Shown: positions 1 through 9,080 of the stretch, piece by piece
Layout: every line of letters starts with the position of its first letter
How positions within the stretch are numbered: position 1 is the stretch's first letter
Source of the DNA: Saprolegnia diclina VS20
Lineage: Eukaryota > Oomycota > Saprolegniomycetes > Saprolegniales > Saprolegniaceae
Length of the DNA stretch: 23,860 nt
Direction: 5' to 3'
Assembly: GCF_000281045.1 (NCBI RefSeq)
Contig: NW_008246115.1
Span: forward strand, 76,621 to 100,480
Made by a program: the position numbers and the translations under genes
The notes under the pieces: generated by a model
Databases searched by the model: none
Seen by the model: only the letters and a program-made list of their open reading frames with translations
Told to the model about the DNA's origin: nothing

Positions 1-33
1 CGACAAGTCGCGAATCGGCTCGCACGACTGGAC

Positions 34-2289
34 ATGAGCTCGCATGTGACGCCGTCGGCGGAGGCAGATGGCGTTGTTGCCGTCGACCGCACCGAGGACA
101 TTTCACCGCCATCGGCGTCTCCAGCGCCTGTGACGGCGGCACTGGACGTGACGCACAAGGTGTACTGCCAAGGCGAGAGCTGCAAAACGCAGTGGCACCC
201 AGTCGCTCTGGACCCGACAAAAGCTTTGCACGTCAAGGGCTCGTCCAAGTCCTACTGCGCCAGCTGCTTCAGCAAGCTTCCGGGCAAGCCAGAGCCCTCC
301 CCGGTCCGCCGAGCGTCCGCCGTGTCTTCGTTCATGTACCCGAACCGCGACGTCAAGTTGCACAAGTATGCGAATATCATCAAGGACTCGCGCGACCACG
401 TCGGCTTTCTCAGCGTCATTGTCATCTTTTGGCCGCTCACGTGGGGTTACTTTGCCATCAAGCTTCGTAAGCTACCGTTGCCAGCGCCATCGTACGCGCC
501 AGGCGCACGCGATCGATTGCATTGGGTCATGGCTGCCGTCTCGCACCTCCAGTGCGCTTGCTGCTGCGCGTACATCTGGTTCATCTATGTGGCTATCGTT
601 CAAAGCTGCTACTACGGAGCTCAAGCGTGGTTCTGGGCACTTCTCGAAGTCTACACCATCTATTTTCTACTTCTCAACATCATTTACGTGGCTTCGCCCA
701 TAATTCCCTCCGCCCACGAGCCCAACATGCGTCCTTCACCAAATGCGGATCCGCTCAAAGCGACGATCAACCACAAGTCATTTGCATCGGGCGCGTTGAT
801 GCATCGCGAAAATGCTCTTCTTGTTCGCCTGCTGCAAGCTGTCGTGCTCACGATCGTGCCCATCTGCGGCGTCGGCTACGTCGAGCACCTCTTTGCCTCC
901 TTGCCCAATACGTATTTGGTTGCCAAGGCCGGGAACGATGTCGACGCGCTCATCTTTACAGATGCCGACGGTCAGCCGCTGCCGGAAAACCCTGCACCCG
1001 GCGTGTTTGCTGCTCGGGTCAACGGCCACTGGCTTTTGCGAGCCTACCAAGTGGGGCTCTTTGTGGTCATTCACCTCGCCGTTGCCTTGAACGTTTGGCT
1101 CATGCTGTCGTGGGTCACGCACGCGTGGCCGTCGCAGCGCTTCTTCATCCCGCTGGACGCGTTGATCCAGCTGCCCTCCAACGTCCACTACACCGTATCT
1201 GGTACGATGACTGATATCTGTCACCCAACCGACGACGGAGCGTTCCTCGCTGTGTGGAACTTGGTCATCAAACCAACGCCAAGTGTCACGAACGGGCTTC
1301 CGACGCTCTTACTGGCGTTCGTATCTCCGACCCAAGAGCCCGTCTATTTCACGGACCTTGCCGTCGGGACGCTTCGGCTCGTGGCGCAAGACTTGTATTC
1401 CATGTCGGTACGTCCAGCCATCAACCAGCACGACGTGACGCTGCGTGCGTCATTCCGCAACGTCTCGACCTGCAGTGACATGGCCGCGCTGCGAGTGAAT
1501 GCAACAACGTCGTACACGGAACTGTCACTTCGGGACCGTTTGGCGGACGCACCGCACGGGCTGGCACCGCTGCCAATGTTTTTTCTGGTGAAATACTGCT
1601 TTCAAATGTATGTGGTCGCCGGCATTGTCGGGTACTCGTCGCTACAGATTTTGGCGCTCTGGCTCCAATTCGACTCGCTTACACGGCCACCCGACGACGA
1701 CGACAACGCAGCTCGCCCGACCAAGAAAACAAAGTCGCAAAAGAAACACCATGTGGATCTGACGCTGCACCAGAATCTGAATGTCTGGTACAAATTGCGC
1801 TGCCGTGTGCTTAAGGTCGTTGCTGTCTACACGCAGTTTGTGTCGGCGCTCATGTCGATTGCGCTCGTTCAACTTGCGGTTGCGGTCACGGGTCTCGTCA
1901 TCTACTGCGTCAGCGGTGTCGCACCACTACCTGGCTACTATCTGCTGATTTTGACGCTGCTGGGGTCGCTCTCGATGCTCGCCTTTTTGTTGCCATTGGC
2001 CAAAGCGCTCGACATTCAAGCCAATCACGAGTCGATGCTCCACGCCTTGCTCTTGCGACTGCACTCGGAGCGCGACAAGCGAGAGACCGAAGACCGACTA
2101 GCTCTTGTTTCGTGCTTGACGCGGCTCATCGAAAAGGTCGGGTACAACGACGACCGGATTTGTTTTTGGGGCGTCGAGCTCTCAACTGCACGGCTATTTG
2201 GGCTCGCATTCTCGATCGGGTCGGGCTTATCAGTGGTCTTTTCGCGCAAGGTAGGCCACAGCTGGTCGGATCCCCTGCATGACACGTAA
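34..2289 (+). CDS. M1: polytopic membrane protein, type A, unknown family
   Basis: Intact 751-codon reading frame with no intron. I do not recognise the family, but four paralogues lie in this window. The N-terminus has a putative zinc-binding motif, Cys45-x4-Cys50 and Cys75-x2-Cys78, with a conserved Trp shortly after Cys50. About nine hydrophobic segments follow, near residues 122-143, 165-190, 197-222, 262-285, 339-364, 513-545, 602-628, 634-657 and 719-737. Between the fifth and sixth is a ~145-residue hydrophilic domain with two cysteines (396 and 480) conserved in all five paralogues, a likely disulfide, and sequons NVS and NAT, so this domain is probably extracellular or lumenal. A loop at 551-571 has four Asp followed by Lys-rich sequence. 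ATG 34 is the first visible start, but the frame stays open to the window edge, so the true start could be further upstream. A transporter, channel or receptor role is possible but unproven. Confidence 0.85.
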   Translation: MSSHVTPSAEADGVVAVDRTEDISPPSASPAPVTAALDVTHKVYCQGESCKTQWHPVALDPTKALHVKGSSKSYCASCFSKLPGKPEPSPVRRASAVSSFMYPNRDVKLHKYANIIKDSRDHVGFLSVIVIFWPLTWGYFAIKLRKLPLPAPSYAPGARDRLHWVMAAVSHLQCACCCAYIWFIYVAIVQSCYYGAQAWFWALLEVYTIYFLLLNIIYVASPIIPSAHEPNMRPSPNADPLKATINHKSFASGALMHRENALLVRLLQAVVLTIVPICGVGYVEHLFASLPNTYLVAKAGNDVDALIFTDADGQPLPENPAPGVFAARVNGHWLLRAYQVGLFVVIHLAVALNVWLMLSWVTHAWPSQRFFIPLDALIQLPSNVHYTVSGTMTDICHPTDDGAFLAVWNLVIKPTPSVTNGLPTLLLAFVSPTQEPVYFTDLAVGTLRLVAQDLYSMSVRPAINQHDVTLRASFRNVSTCSDMAALRVNATTSYTELSLRDRLADAPHGLAPLPMFFLVKYCFQMYVVAGIVGYSSLQILALWLQFDSLTRPPDDDDNAARPTKKTKSQKKHHVDLTLHQNLNVWYKLRCRVLKVVAVYTQFVSALMSIALVQLAVAVTGLVIYCVSGVAPLPGYYLLILTLLGSLSMLAFLLPLAKALDIQANHESMLHALLLRLHSERDKRETEDRLALVSCLTRLIEKVGYNDDRICFWGVELSTARLFGLAFSIGSGLSVVFSRKVGHSWSDPLHDT
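1669..1887 (+). repeat. Gene-conversion tract, M1 copy
   Basis: These 219 bases match the reverse complement of 9495-9713 in M4 with three mismatches and no gap. The flanking coding sequence of the two genes differs far more. The tract covers the Asp/Lys-rich loop and the next membrane segment. An abrupt switch from divergent to almost identical sequence within a gene is what recent ectopic gene conversion leaves behind. Confidence 0.85.
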
Positions 2290-2720
2290 TGTAACAAAAA
2301 CAATTACAGTGTATATAACTATTTGATAATGGCGCCCATTTGCACGAAAATCTTGTCTACCGCCTTGGCTGCAGCAGCCACATCGATGAGCAAGGCCGTG
2401 TACCAGAGCACCACCATGGGTTGAGGAGCTGTTCGTAGGGTACGATTCCACGACTTGGAATCTTACGTTTCACCCAACTCGGGCTGACACGTCGATGGTC
2501 TATGTCAAGGGAATACTAAAAGGGTGTCGTCACAAGACATTATCTTTATAATGCTTTCAAGGGAGTGTTTTAGAGGCAAATTGTCACTGCTCGAGTCTAC
2601 GAGCTTGGGATATAACAAGGTTGCCCCTCACCGAAACGGTACCGGGGAAAAGTGCTCCTACGATGCTATTCACTTTGCGGCCAGTATTCTTTATGCATAT
2701 GCACTAGTTTTTGCGTTTTA
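2290..2720. other. Intergenic region between M1 and the elicitin gene
   Basis: This holds the 3' ends of two convergent genes. The first ~40 bases after the M1 stop are AT-rich, as expected of a 3' UTR. An ATG-initiated 31-codon frame at 2329-2424 (+) reads as an Ala/Ser/Thr-rich peptide; it has no recognisable homology and is probably chance or a relic. I see no other supported feature. Confidence 0.5.
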
Positions 2721-3653
2721 CTAGACAAGAAGTGCTGCCATCATAACAGTGAGCGTGCTGCTACCGAGCGCGCGACCCATCGCGCTTGAAGGTGGTCGCG
2801 TGGACGGACAGAGACTGTACAACGGCGTGGGGTTCACAACGGGGTGTTGGAATGTGCACGGCGGCATCACGTGCTTCAGCACGTACAAGATGTACGCTGG
2901 GCACGGCGACACGCAATAGCCGGACGGAACAGCTGCGTCTTCAAGGCGGTCCGGTCCGATCGTGGCGAACGTCGCGTCTACTGCAAGGCCGAGGTACTTG
3001 GAGCAGTTGGTCCAGATAGGCGTCGTCTCGGTCAGTTTTTTCATTTTGAAAATGTCCACCATGGCGCACGGCTCGTCGCGGGGGGACGGTGTGCAGCTAA
3101 AAATCTCGTTGAAGCTGGGGATCAGCTCACCATTCTCCTCATCGTGGGCGCACTTGGGCCAAAGATGTGACAACGAGTTGACGAACGAAGTGCAGTTGTC
3201 GGATGCGCACAACTTCATGGCACTGTCGTAGTCTTCTGGTACAATAGAGAGCAGCGTGGCTTTGGGAACGCTCGAGCAGTTGGCCCACATCGGCGTATGA
3301 ACCAGTTCGTCAAAGAATACAAAGTCTGCCGTTGTGCACGTGGCGCCGTTCATGGTTGGATTGGACAAGTTGGCGCATAAACCAACCAAGTTCAGTACGT
3401 CGTCACACGTGGGGAGGCGCGTCGCAAACTCTCCAAATTCGTCTTTGCACGACGGATGGCACATACTCGAGGGCCGCAAGTCGTAGATGACATGATTGAA
3501 CGTCGCTGATGTCAGATTGAGGCTGGTAGCACATGCCGCCGAGACGTTGGCCGCAAAGAGACCCTCCGCCGCGTTATTTTCAGCCCCGGAACAAGGCGCC
3601 GCCGCCACAGTTGTTGCCACCGCCAGCACGATCGTCAGAGCGGAGCGCACCAT
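2721..3653 (-). CDS. Secreted triple elicitin-like domain protein, probable GPI anchor
   Basis: 310 codons from ATG 3653. The frame is open a little further upstream, but without another ATG. Residues 1-19 form a signal peptide (MVRSALTIVLAVATTVAAA). The mature part has exactly 18 cysteines in three sets of six: 21, 41, 65, 69, 83, 93; then 106, 126, 149, 154, 168, 187; then 196, 217, 247, 251, 266, 282. The spacing, with a close third/fourth pair (Cx3C or Cx4C), matches the elicitin fold. Domain 2, with LCASDNC, is the closest to classical elicitins. Several N-glycosylation sequons are present. The C-terminus is a Ser/Pro-rich stretch, small residues and a hydrophobic tail (STLTVMMAALLV), typical of a GPI signal. 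Elicitins bind sterols and lipids, and many are surface proteins of oomycetes; single-domain forms are the usual case. The ligand of this protein cannot be told from sequence. It converges with M1 and shares a strand with M2. Confidence 0.85.
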   Translation of the reverse strand: MVRSALTIVLAVATTVAAAPCSGAENNAAEGLFAANVSAACATSLNLTSATFNHVIYDLRPSSMCHPSCKDEFGEFATRLPTCDDVLNLVGLCANLSNPTMNGATCTTADFVFFDELVHTPMWANCSSVPKATLLSIVPEDYDSAMKLCASDNCTSFVNSLSHLWPKCAHDEENGELIPSFNEIFSCTPSPRDEPCAMVDIFKMKKLTETTPIWTNCSKYLGLAVDATFATIGPDRLEDAAVPSGYCVSPCPAYILYVLKHVMPPCTFQHPVVNPTPLYSLCPSTRPPSSAMGRALGSSTLTVMMAALLV

Positions 3654-3700
3654 GTAAGTGAGATTGTGCAACGAGTGTAATGGCTGGTGTTAGCGCCAAC

Positions 3701-3708
3701 CAAAATGA
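3701..3708 (-). promoter_or_regulatory. Candidate initiator (Inr) of the elicitin gene
   Basis: Read on the minus strand this is TCATTTTG, close to the oomycete initiator consensus TCATTY. It lies about 48 bases before the ATG at 3653, a typical short oomycete 5' UTR. A motif match only. Confidence 0.4.
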
Positions 3709-3960
3709 TTCGTGGCCTTGAAAGAGGCGCACTCACGAGCGACGGAGAATGCAAATTTCAGGGGTTCCAGCCTGGGGTTCCAGAGAACTTTGATCTTTCC
3801 ATTTGCTTTTTATCTCCGCCTCACAAACTCCCTGACGGAGAAACGTAGACAGCAGAATGATGCACGAAGAGCCCCTTCTTAGCGCGCCCTACTTCCACGC
3901 ACTTTCAAACGAAATAGGACAAGGTGCCACATACATTAAAGAAAAATGCGTATTATATAT

Positions 3961-4030
3961 ATATATGAACGTGTTTCGCGTTATCTTCATAATTACACAA
4001 AGATGTCGCATACGTAGAGACTAGCAATCG
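3961..4030 (-). repeat. Dispersed ~60-bp repeat, copy at M2 3' flank
   Basis: Read on the minus strand, this holds CTAGTCTCTACGTATGCGAC, then a T-rich spacer, then GAAGATAACGCGAAACACGT and an AT run. The same order of blocks appears at 13974-14050, 18690-18735 and 22950-23012. Here it starts about 14 bases after the M2 stop codon, so it is probably in the 3' UTR. Confidence 0.75.
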
Positions 4031-4044
4031 TATTCGTACTAGAT

Positions 4045-6015
4045 TTACCCCGAGTACGTGTTGTTGGCTGGATTGATTGCTGCAGCGTAAGTAGCGTTCT
4101 CCATGACGCTGAACGCGTTGAAACTCGCCCACGTCGACGGCACGACGTGGAATGCGATGAACGACACGAGCGACGGCAAGGCGGCTCCCATCGTCGCGAG
4201 GCGCGGCATAGTGATCGCAAAGCCAAAAAACGTCATGCGGTGCTCGTAGCGCTCGACATTCTCCATGATCGACTCGAAGAGCGCAATGCACGCGTCGGCG
4301 TGATCCGGTATAATTGTCTTGTCCAAGCACCGAAAATGGAGTTCCAAAAGCTGCGTGCTGAGTGTTTGGCCGTGTTTGCGTTGAATGTCGAGGGCGGCAG
4401 CGAGCGGCCAGAGCATGGCCAAGGTCGAGAGCGACCCAATGAGACCCATCAAGAGCAAAAAGTACGTTGGCAGCGGCGCGCTGCCCGTGATGCAGTAGAA
4501 GAGAATCGCAAGCATCGTCGCGCTGCATTGCACCAAAGCGCCTTTGAGAAAAATGGTCGTGAAGGACGTGCAGTGAACACAAGCAGTCTGGACGCTCTGA
4601 CGGAGCTGAAACCAAACCTTGAGGTTGTCGCCAAAAGCCAAGTCGATCAGAGCCGCGGTCTTGCGGTCGGCAATATACAAACCGTGGGCCAAGATACCGT
4701 CAAAGCACAGCCAGAGTCGCCAGTTCTGGAGTGCACAAAAAAGCACGAGCACCGAGAGCATCGTGTGTTGCACGAGGTACTTGCAAGCGAGGGCAAGCTG
4801 AAGGACACCGAGCGTCGGGACCGACGACGTGATTTGCAGATACTGAATGTAGGCTGCGGGCGGCACGGCGGCGTACGTTTGGGTCGCGTTGAAATCATAG
4901 TTGATGACGTCGCTGCAATTTTCTCCTTGGATCGACACCGAAAAGAGAAGCGATTTTTGACGGTCGACGAGCGCGATCGACGCGTTGTATGCAAACGCAG
5001 TCTCAAAGCTCTCGTCTGATGACGAAGGGGCGAGGAGAAATGGCACGAACGAGTGGTTCCGCTTTGCGAGGCACTCGAACACGACGAGCGGGAGGCCCTC
5101 TTCGATGCTGGGTTCCGGTTTGATGGCCACGCTGACCGCAAAGATCAATTTACCGGAACGCGTTGTGTTGTCGCAGCGCTTCTTCGACATGTCGGTCGTA
5201 ATGCTGTACACGGAATTCCGATGCGTCGCGAGCAGCCCGTTGATGCCCGGCGCAAACACCTGTTTTGCATTCCAGACACCAGCTGGCCACGAGTGCAGAA
5301 ACATCTGGTTGTATACGCCTGTGATAGCGATGAAGAGAGCGATGGCCATCCGAGGCCACGCGAGGCGCCGCGTCGCCGCCGCCTGCGCTTGGTCGGCATC
5401 AAATGCGCGCGCCGCCGACACGTGTGATCCGTCAGATGCCGCAAACACGAGCGTTTCGATAGAGATACCGAGGGACGCGGCGGCAAATGCCACAACATGG
5501 GCACTCGGCACGTCGCGAAGCAAGCCAATGATCACGCAAGGGGCCGCGACAAACGGGCGCAACGGTAGGCACAGCGCGTCCAAAGCTGAGGTGACGTGCA
5601 ATGCGCGCGGGTCGAGCAAGTAGACTGCAAAGTTGACGACCGTCGAGAACTCGAGGAGACTCCAAAACCAGATCTGCGCCGTGAACGGACACGTGAGCAC
5701 GAGCAGCGTGAGCTCGGCCATCAGAAAGAGGCTGCAAAGCACGAGACGGACCTTTGGCAGCGACTGCCACACTTGAATAGGTCGTAGCGGCACCGAGATG
5801 AGACGAGAAGCGAGCGCAAGCATCGGCACCGCAATTGGCGCCAAGACGAGGATCATGACGACCCACGGACCATCCGAGACCCACGTTGACATGACAGACG
5901 CGTACGCCTGGAGCTTTGCCGTGTCCTTATCACCGCGAGGGGGCGTCATGACATTTTCGACTTGGGGAATTCCGACGATGCAGCTTGGCGCGTCAGTCTC
6001 TCCAGGCGGTGCCAT
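4045..6015 (-). CDS. M2: polytopic membrane protein, type B, lacking the cysteine motif
   Basis: 656 codons from ATG 6015, which has A at -3 and G at +4. An in-frame ATG at 6102 would add 29 residues but sits in weaker context. It aligns with M5 from the DTAKLQAYASVMSTW region (M5: DKLEAYADVVHRW) through the hydrophobic segments and the APLPTYFLLLMGLIGSLSTL motif to the C-terminal membrane segment. The two cysteines of the central extramembrane domain are kept (KKRCDNTT and GENCSD), and sequons lie nearby. Unlike the other four paralogues it has no CX3-4C/CX2C module before the first membrane segment, so that module is dispensable or was lost. No intron or frame damage is seen. It is divergent from M3, with a shared 564-base upstream region. 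Function unknown. Confidence 0.82.
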   Translation of the reverse strand: MAPPGETDAPSCIVGIPQVENVMTPPRGDKDTAKLQAYASVMSTWVSDGPWVVMILVLAPIAVPMLALASRLISVPLRPIQVWQSLPKVRLVLCSLFLMAELTLLVLTCPFTAQIWFWSLLEFSTVVNFAVYLLDPRALHVTSALDALCLPLRPFVAAPCVIIGLLRDVPSAHVVAFAAASLGISIETLVFAASDGSHVSAARAFDADQAQAAATRRLAWPRMAIALFIAITGVYNQMFLHSWPAGVWNAKQVFAPGINGLLATHRNSVYSITTDMSKKRCDNTTRSGKLIFAVSVAIKPEPSIEEGLPLVVFECLAKRNHSFVPFLLAPSSSDESFETAFAYNASIALVDRQKSLLFSVSIQGENCSDVINYDFNATQTYAAVPPAAYIQYLQITSSVPTLGVLQLALACKYLVQHTMLSVLVLFCALQNWRLWLCFDGILAHGLYIADRKTAALIDLAFGDNLKVWFQLRQSVQTACVHCTSFTTIFLKGALVQCSATMLAILFYCITGSAPLPTYFLLLMGLIGSLSTLAMLWPLAAALDIQRKHGQTLSTQLLELHFRCLDKTIIPDHADACIALFESIMENVERYEHRMTFFGFAITMPRLATMGAALPSLVSFIAFHVVPSTWASFNAFSVMENATYAAAINPANNTYSG

Positions 6016-6579
6016 CGTGCTGTGAAGAGTGGAGTTTGCATTTTGCTGGGTGAGATTTCGTTTCGCGCACGAAAATCGCGAAGAACGGGCGACATGGAGC
6101 ATTTGAGCATTTGAGCGGAGAATCCCACTCTTTAACCGTCGACAACGGCAACGTCTCTAGCTCTCCGCTCGTATTGCTGTTGTCGCTGTGCTGGACACTC
6201 ACTATCTCTCGGTGACGAAGACATACAACCACCCAATGGATGATCATGTGAGCGACGTCCGGGAAGGCGTTATTATGATTTCCTTAAGCTTAGACCTTAT
6301 AGCAATGACGGCAACAACAACAGCAGCGGCTGGCTACAACTTGTAATATTCCTTTCAAACTCACGACTACAGTGCGTCATCAGCGTTCTTCTCGAAGCCT
6401 ACCGGTACTTGATTTTCTCCGCATTTTCATTCGAGTGACGCTATTTCCGCTGCGAGTCGATTGCAGAGCCCAAACGAGCAGTTTTGCAATCTTCGAACCA
6501 TCGACGATCTCACCCGGCGAAATGAATGGCTTGACACATGGCCATTGACCAAGCTCCACCATAGAGTTCCGTCTCGCAC
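6016..6579. other. Divergent promoter region between M2 and M3
   Basis: This 564-base gap separates two divergent type B/type A starts. A TCATTC initiator-like motif on the plus strand lies at 6428-6433, about 150 bases before the M3 ATG, and several short upstream ATGs follow it. An alternative M2 start is at 6102. A run of AAC/AGC trinucleotides lies near 6312-6331. No further gene is supported. Confidence 0.5.
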
Positions 6580-8820
6580 ATGAAGCCTGAGGTCCATCCG
6601 TGTGATATCGAACTGGCACTTGACGCCGCGACTGTCAGTGTGCCCGCCGCCGCATCCGGTTGCGACGTCGAGCTCGAGACGGCGTACTGCGACGGCGACA
6701 TGTGCCGTGCGACGTGGCACCAGGCTCCACTGACCATCGCGAGTGCCAAGCGCCGGCGTTGGTCGTCCAAGCGCTATTGCTCGCGGTGTTTTTTGAATCT
6801 CAAGGGCAAACCCGAGCCGCTTCGAGTCCAACCGTCACTACTACGCACTAGTCTCTTCGACTTGACGAGCCGACAAGCGACTCTGACAAAGTACATTGAC
6901 GTCATCAACGATACGCAAGAATATCTCTGGCTACTCGCTCTCATTGTCTTGTTTTGGCCGCTGGTGTGGACCTACTATTGTCTTTGGCTGCGCCGTATGT
7001 CTCGGCCTCCAATGTCTATCGCCCCAAGCTGGCACGACCAGCTACACTGGATTTTGGCCGCGGTTTCGCATCTGCAGTGTGTTTGCTGCTGCGCCTACGT
7101 GTGGCTCCTCGTGCTTTGTATTATCTATAGCTGCAAGTACGCGGCCCAAGCATGGTTTTGGGTCCTTCTCGAAGCCTACACGGTGTATTTTTTGCTTCTC
7201 AACATCATCTACGTCGCGTCACCCATTGGCAAGTCGTCCAATGACACGCACACCGTCGTTGCCGATGCGCCGGCGTCGACACTTGCGACGCGCGTCGTGC
7301 TACCTTCGGTCAGCGCGGCCGTAGCCTCCACAAAGCGCGTCCTCTTTCAGGTTCTCCAAGCCATCGTACTGACATTCGCCCCCGTGTGCAGTATCGCCTA
7401 CGTCGAGCGCGCCGTTGCGTCCTTGCCCAACACGTTTTTATTGGCCAACGTCGACACCAACTTTGACATTAACGCGCTCGTCTTTGTCGACGCCGACGGG
7501 CGCCCGCTGGTCGACAACCCCGTGCCGGCCGTGTTTGCAGCTCGCCTCGAAGGCAACACGCGACTGCGCAAGTACCGAGCTTGTCTCTTTGTCGCGCTGC
7601 AATTTGTTGTCGCCATCAACGCGTGGCTGCTGCTCTCGTGGGTCACAAACGTGTGGCCGTCCCAGCCGTTTCCGATTCCAGTAAATCCGTTCATGGGCAT
7701 GGCATCGAATGTCGACTATACCGTCACTGCGACAATGACCGACGTCTGCGAAACCCAAGAGTTCTATGCGCCATACGAACGGTACCTTGTGATGTGGAAC
7801 CTCAACTTGAGCCCAAAACCGAGTGCGGCCAATGGTCTTCCGACGCTGTATCTGCACTTTCTCTCGAAACGTCGGCCCTGGGAGTTTATTCTAATGGACG
7901 ATGTCTCGGGCAGCGTCCTCAACCCGTGGGCGCCCTCGTTCACGGACACGGTGACGCTCAAGCCCGTTGCAGATCAGCGCAACTACATGTTTATGGCCGC
8001 CGTCACCGACGCTGGCAACTGCACGGACATCCAACAGCTGAAACCCTACGCCACGTCGATCTACAATGGCGGGTCGCTCACGCAGTACCTTCGCTCGTTG
8101 CCAGATAGATTGGCGCTCTTCCCGACGCTTCTCCTTATCAAGCACTGCTTTCGGATGTACGTTGTCTCGGCCATCACGGGGCGCGCGTCGCTCCAGATCT
8201 GGCGACTCTGGATCCAGTTTGACCAGATTGCGGGCCGAGTGGATTTGACGCAGCATCGAAACCTTGAAATGTGGTACCGGCTGCGCTCTCGCGTGTTCCA
8301 GGTCGTTCGCATTTACACGCAGTTTATCCAAGCGCTCCTCGCCATGGCGCTGTTCCAGCTTGCGAGTGCAGTCAGTGGCCTCTTCATTTTTTGCCTCCGC
8401 GGCGTCGCGCCGTTGCCGGGCTACTTTCTACTGATCCTCACGGTGTTTGGGTCCTTGTCAACACTGATCTTTTTGCTGCCGCTGGCCAAAGCCCTCGACG
8501 TCCAAGCCAACCACGAGTCGCTATTGCAGAGAATTCGATTGCAATTGCAGCTCGAGACAAAAGACTTGGCTGCTGTCGCCAGCCGCCATCGATGCATCGA
8601 GTGCTTGGCGCGGCTTGCGACCAAGATCCGCACGACCGACGATAGGATTTGCATTTGGGGCTTGCAGCTCTCGACGGCGCGGCTCATTGGATTGACCGTC
8701 TCGATCGGGTCGGCCGTCTCGTTTGTCTTCACACGCAAGCTCGACCACCCATGGAACGAGCCCAGAGATGGACTGTACGACTCAATTCCCCTCTTAAAGA
8801 CATTTGGATTGGTGCCGTGA
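6580..8820 (+). CDS. M3: polytopic membrane protein, type A
   Basis: Intact 746-codon frame. The N-terminus MKPEVHP resembles that of M4 (MKPAVEP), which supports both starts. The cysteine motif is Cys37-x4-Cys42 and Cys67-x2-Cys70, with Trp after Cys42 and GKPEP after the last Cys, as in M1. The same series of hydrophobic segments follows, including a Cys-rich segment (CVCCCAY) in the second, then the extramembrane domain with the conserved pair (TDVCET and GNCTD), then LPGYFLLILTVFGSLSTL. The Asp/Lys-rich loop found in M1 and M4 is absent, so M3 took no part in the M1-M4 conversion. It forms a divergent pair with M2. Biochemical role unknown. Confidence 0.87.
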   Translation: MKPEVHPCDIELALDAATVSVPAAASGCDVELETAYCDGDMCRATWHQAPLTIASAKRRRWSSKRYCSRCFLNLKGKPEPLRVQPSLLRTSLFDLTSRQATLTKYIDVINDTQEYLWLLALIVLFWPLVWTYYCLWLRRMSRPPMSIAPSWHDQLHWILAAVSHLQCVCCCAYVWLLVLCIIYSCKYAAQAWFWVLLEAYTVYFLLLNIIYVASPIGKSSNDTHTVVADAPASTLATRVVLPSVSAAVASTKRVLFQVLQAIVLTFAPVCSIAYVERAVASLPNTFLLANVDTNFDINALVFVDADGRPLVDNPVPAVFAARLEGNTRLRKYRACLFVALQFVVAINAWLLLSWVTNVWPSQPFPIPVNPFMGMASNVDYTVTATMTDVCETQEFYAPYERYLVMWNLNLSPKPSAANGLPTLYLHFLSKRRPWEFILMDDVSGSVLNPWAPSFTDTVTLKPVADQRNYMFMAAVTDAGNCTDIQQLKPYATSIYNGGSLTQYLRSLPDRLALFPTLLLIKHCFRMYVVSAITGRASLQIWRLWIQFDQIAGRVDLTQHRNLEMWYRLRSRVFQVVRIYTQFIQALLAMALFQLASAVSGLFIFCLRGVAPLPGYFLLILTVFGSLSTLIFLLPLAKALDVQANHESLLQRIRLQLQLETKDLAAVASRHRCIECLARLATKIRTTDDRICIWGLQLSTARLIGLTVSIGSAVSFVFTRKLDHPWNEPRDGLYDSIPLLKTFGLVP

Positions 8821-9080
8821 CGAAATTAACACTGTATTGTTGATATTTCCACTTTAAAACACTCATCGACGTTTGTCGAGTGATGGTGCCTGATGTTTTT
8901 TGTGCATTGCAGGTGCGCTTGTAGACCAAAGGAAAGTGTAACAGTAACAAGAGTTTCAACGACATTAATATAATACATTAATACGATGGTGACAATTTCC
9001 TTTGATCGGTTCGACGATAAACCACTGCTCTCACCCAGTAAACATGGTTCGACACCCGACTACGCGTACTAGTACTCGTA

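Larger units (their letters stand above)
3654..4044. other. Intergenic region: elicitin promoter and M2 3' flank
   Basis: The left half is the upstream region of the elicitin gene, with the candidate initiator at 3701-3708. The right end contains an AT dinucleotide run near 3953-3966 and one copy of the dispersed repeat (3961-4030) directly downstream of the M2 stop. I see no gene. Confidence 0.6.

Noticed and set aside
2524-2724. Plus-strand 66-codon frame
   Set aside because: It begins with GTG rather than ATG and has no conserved features.
4147-5019. Plus-strand 290-codon frame antisense to M2
   Set aside because: Charged composition typical of the complement of a membrane-protein gene; M2 has paralogues and this frame does not.
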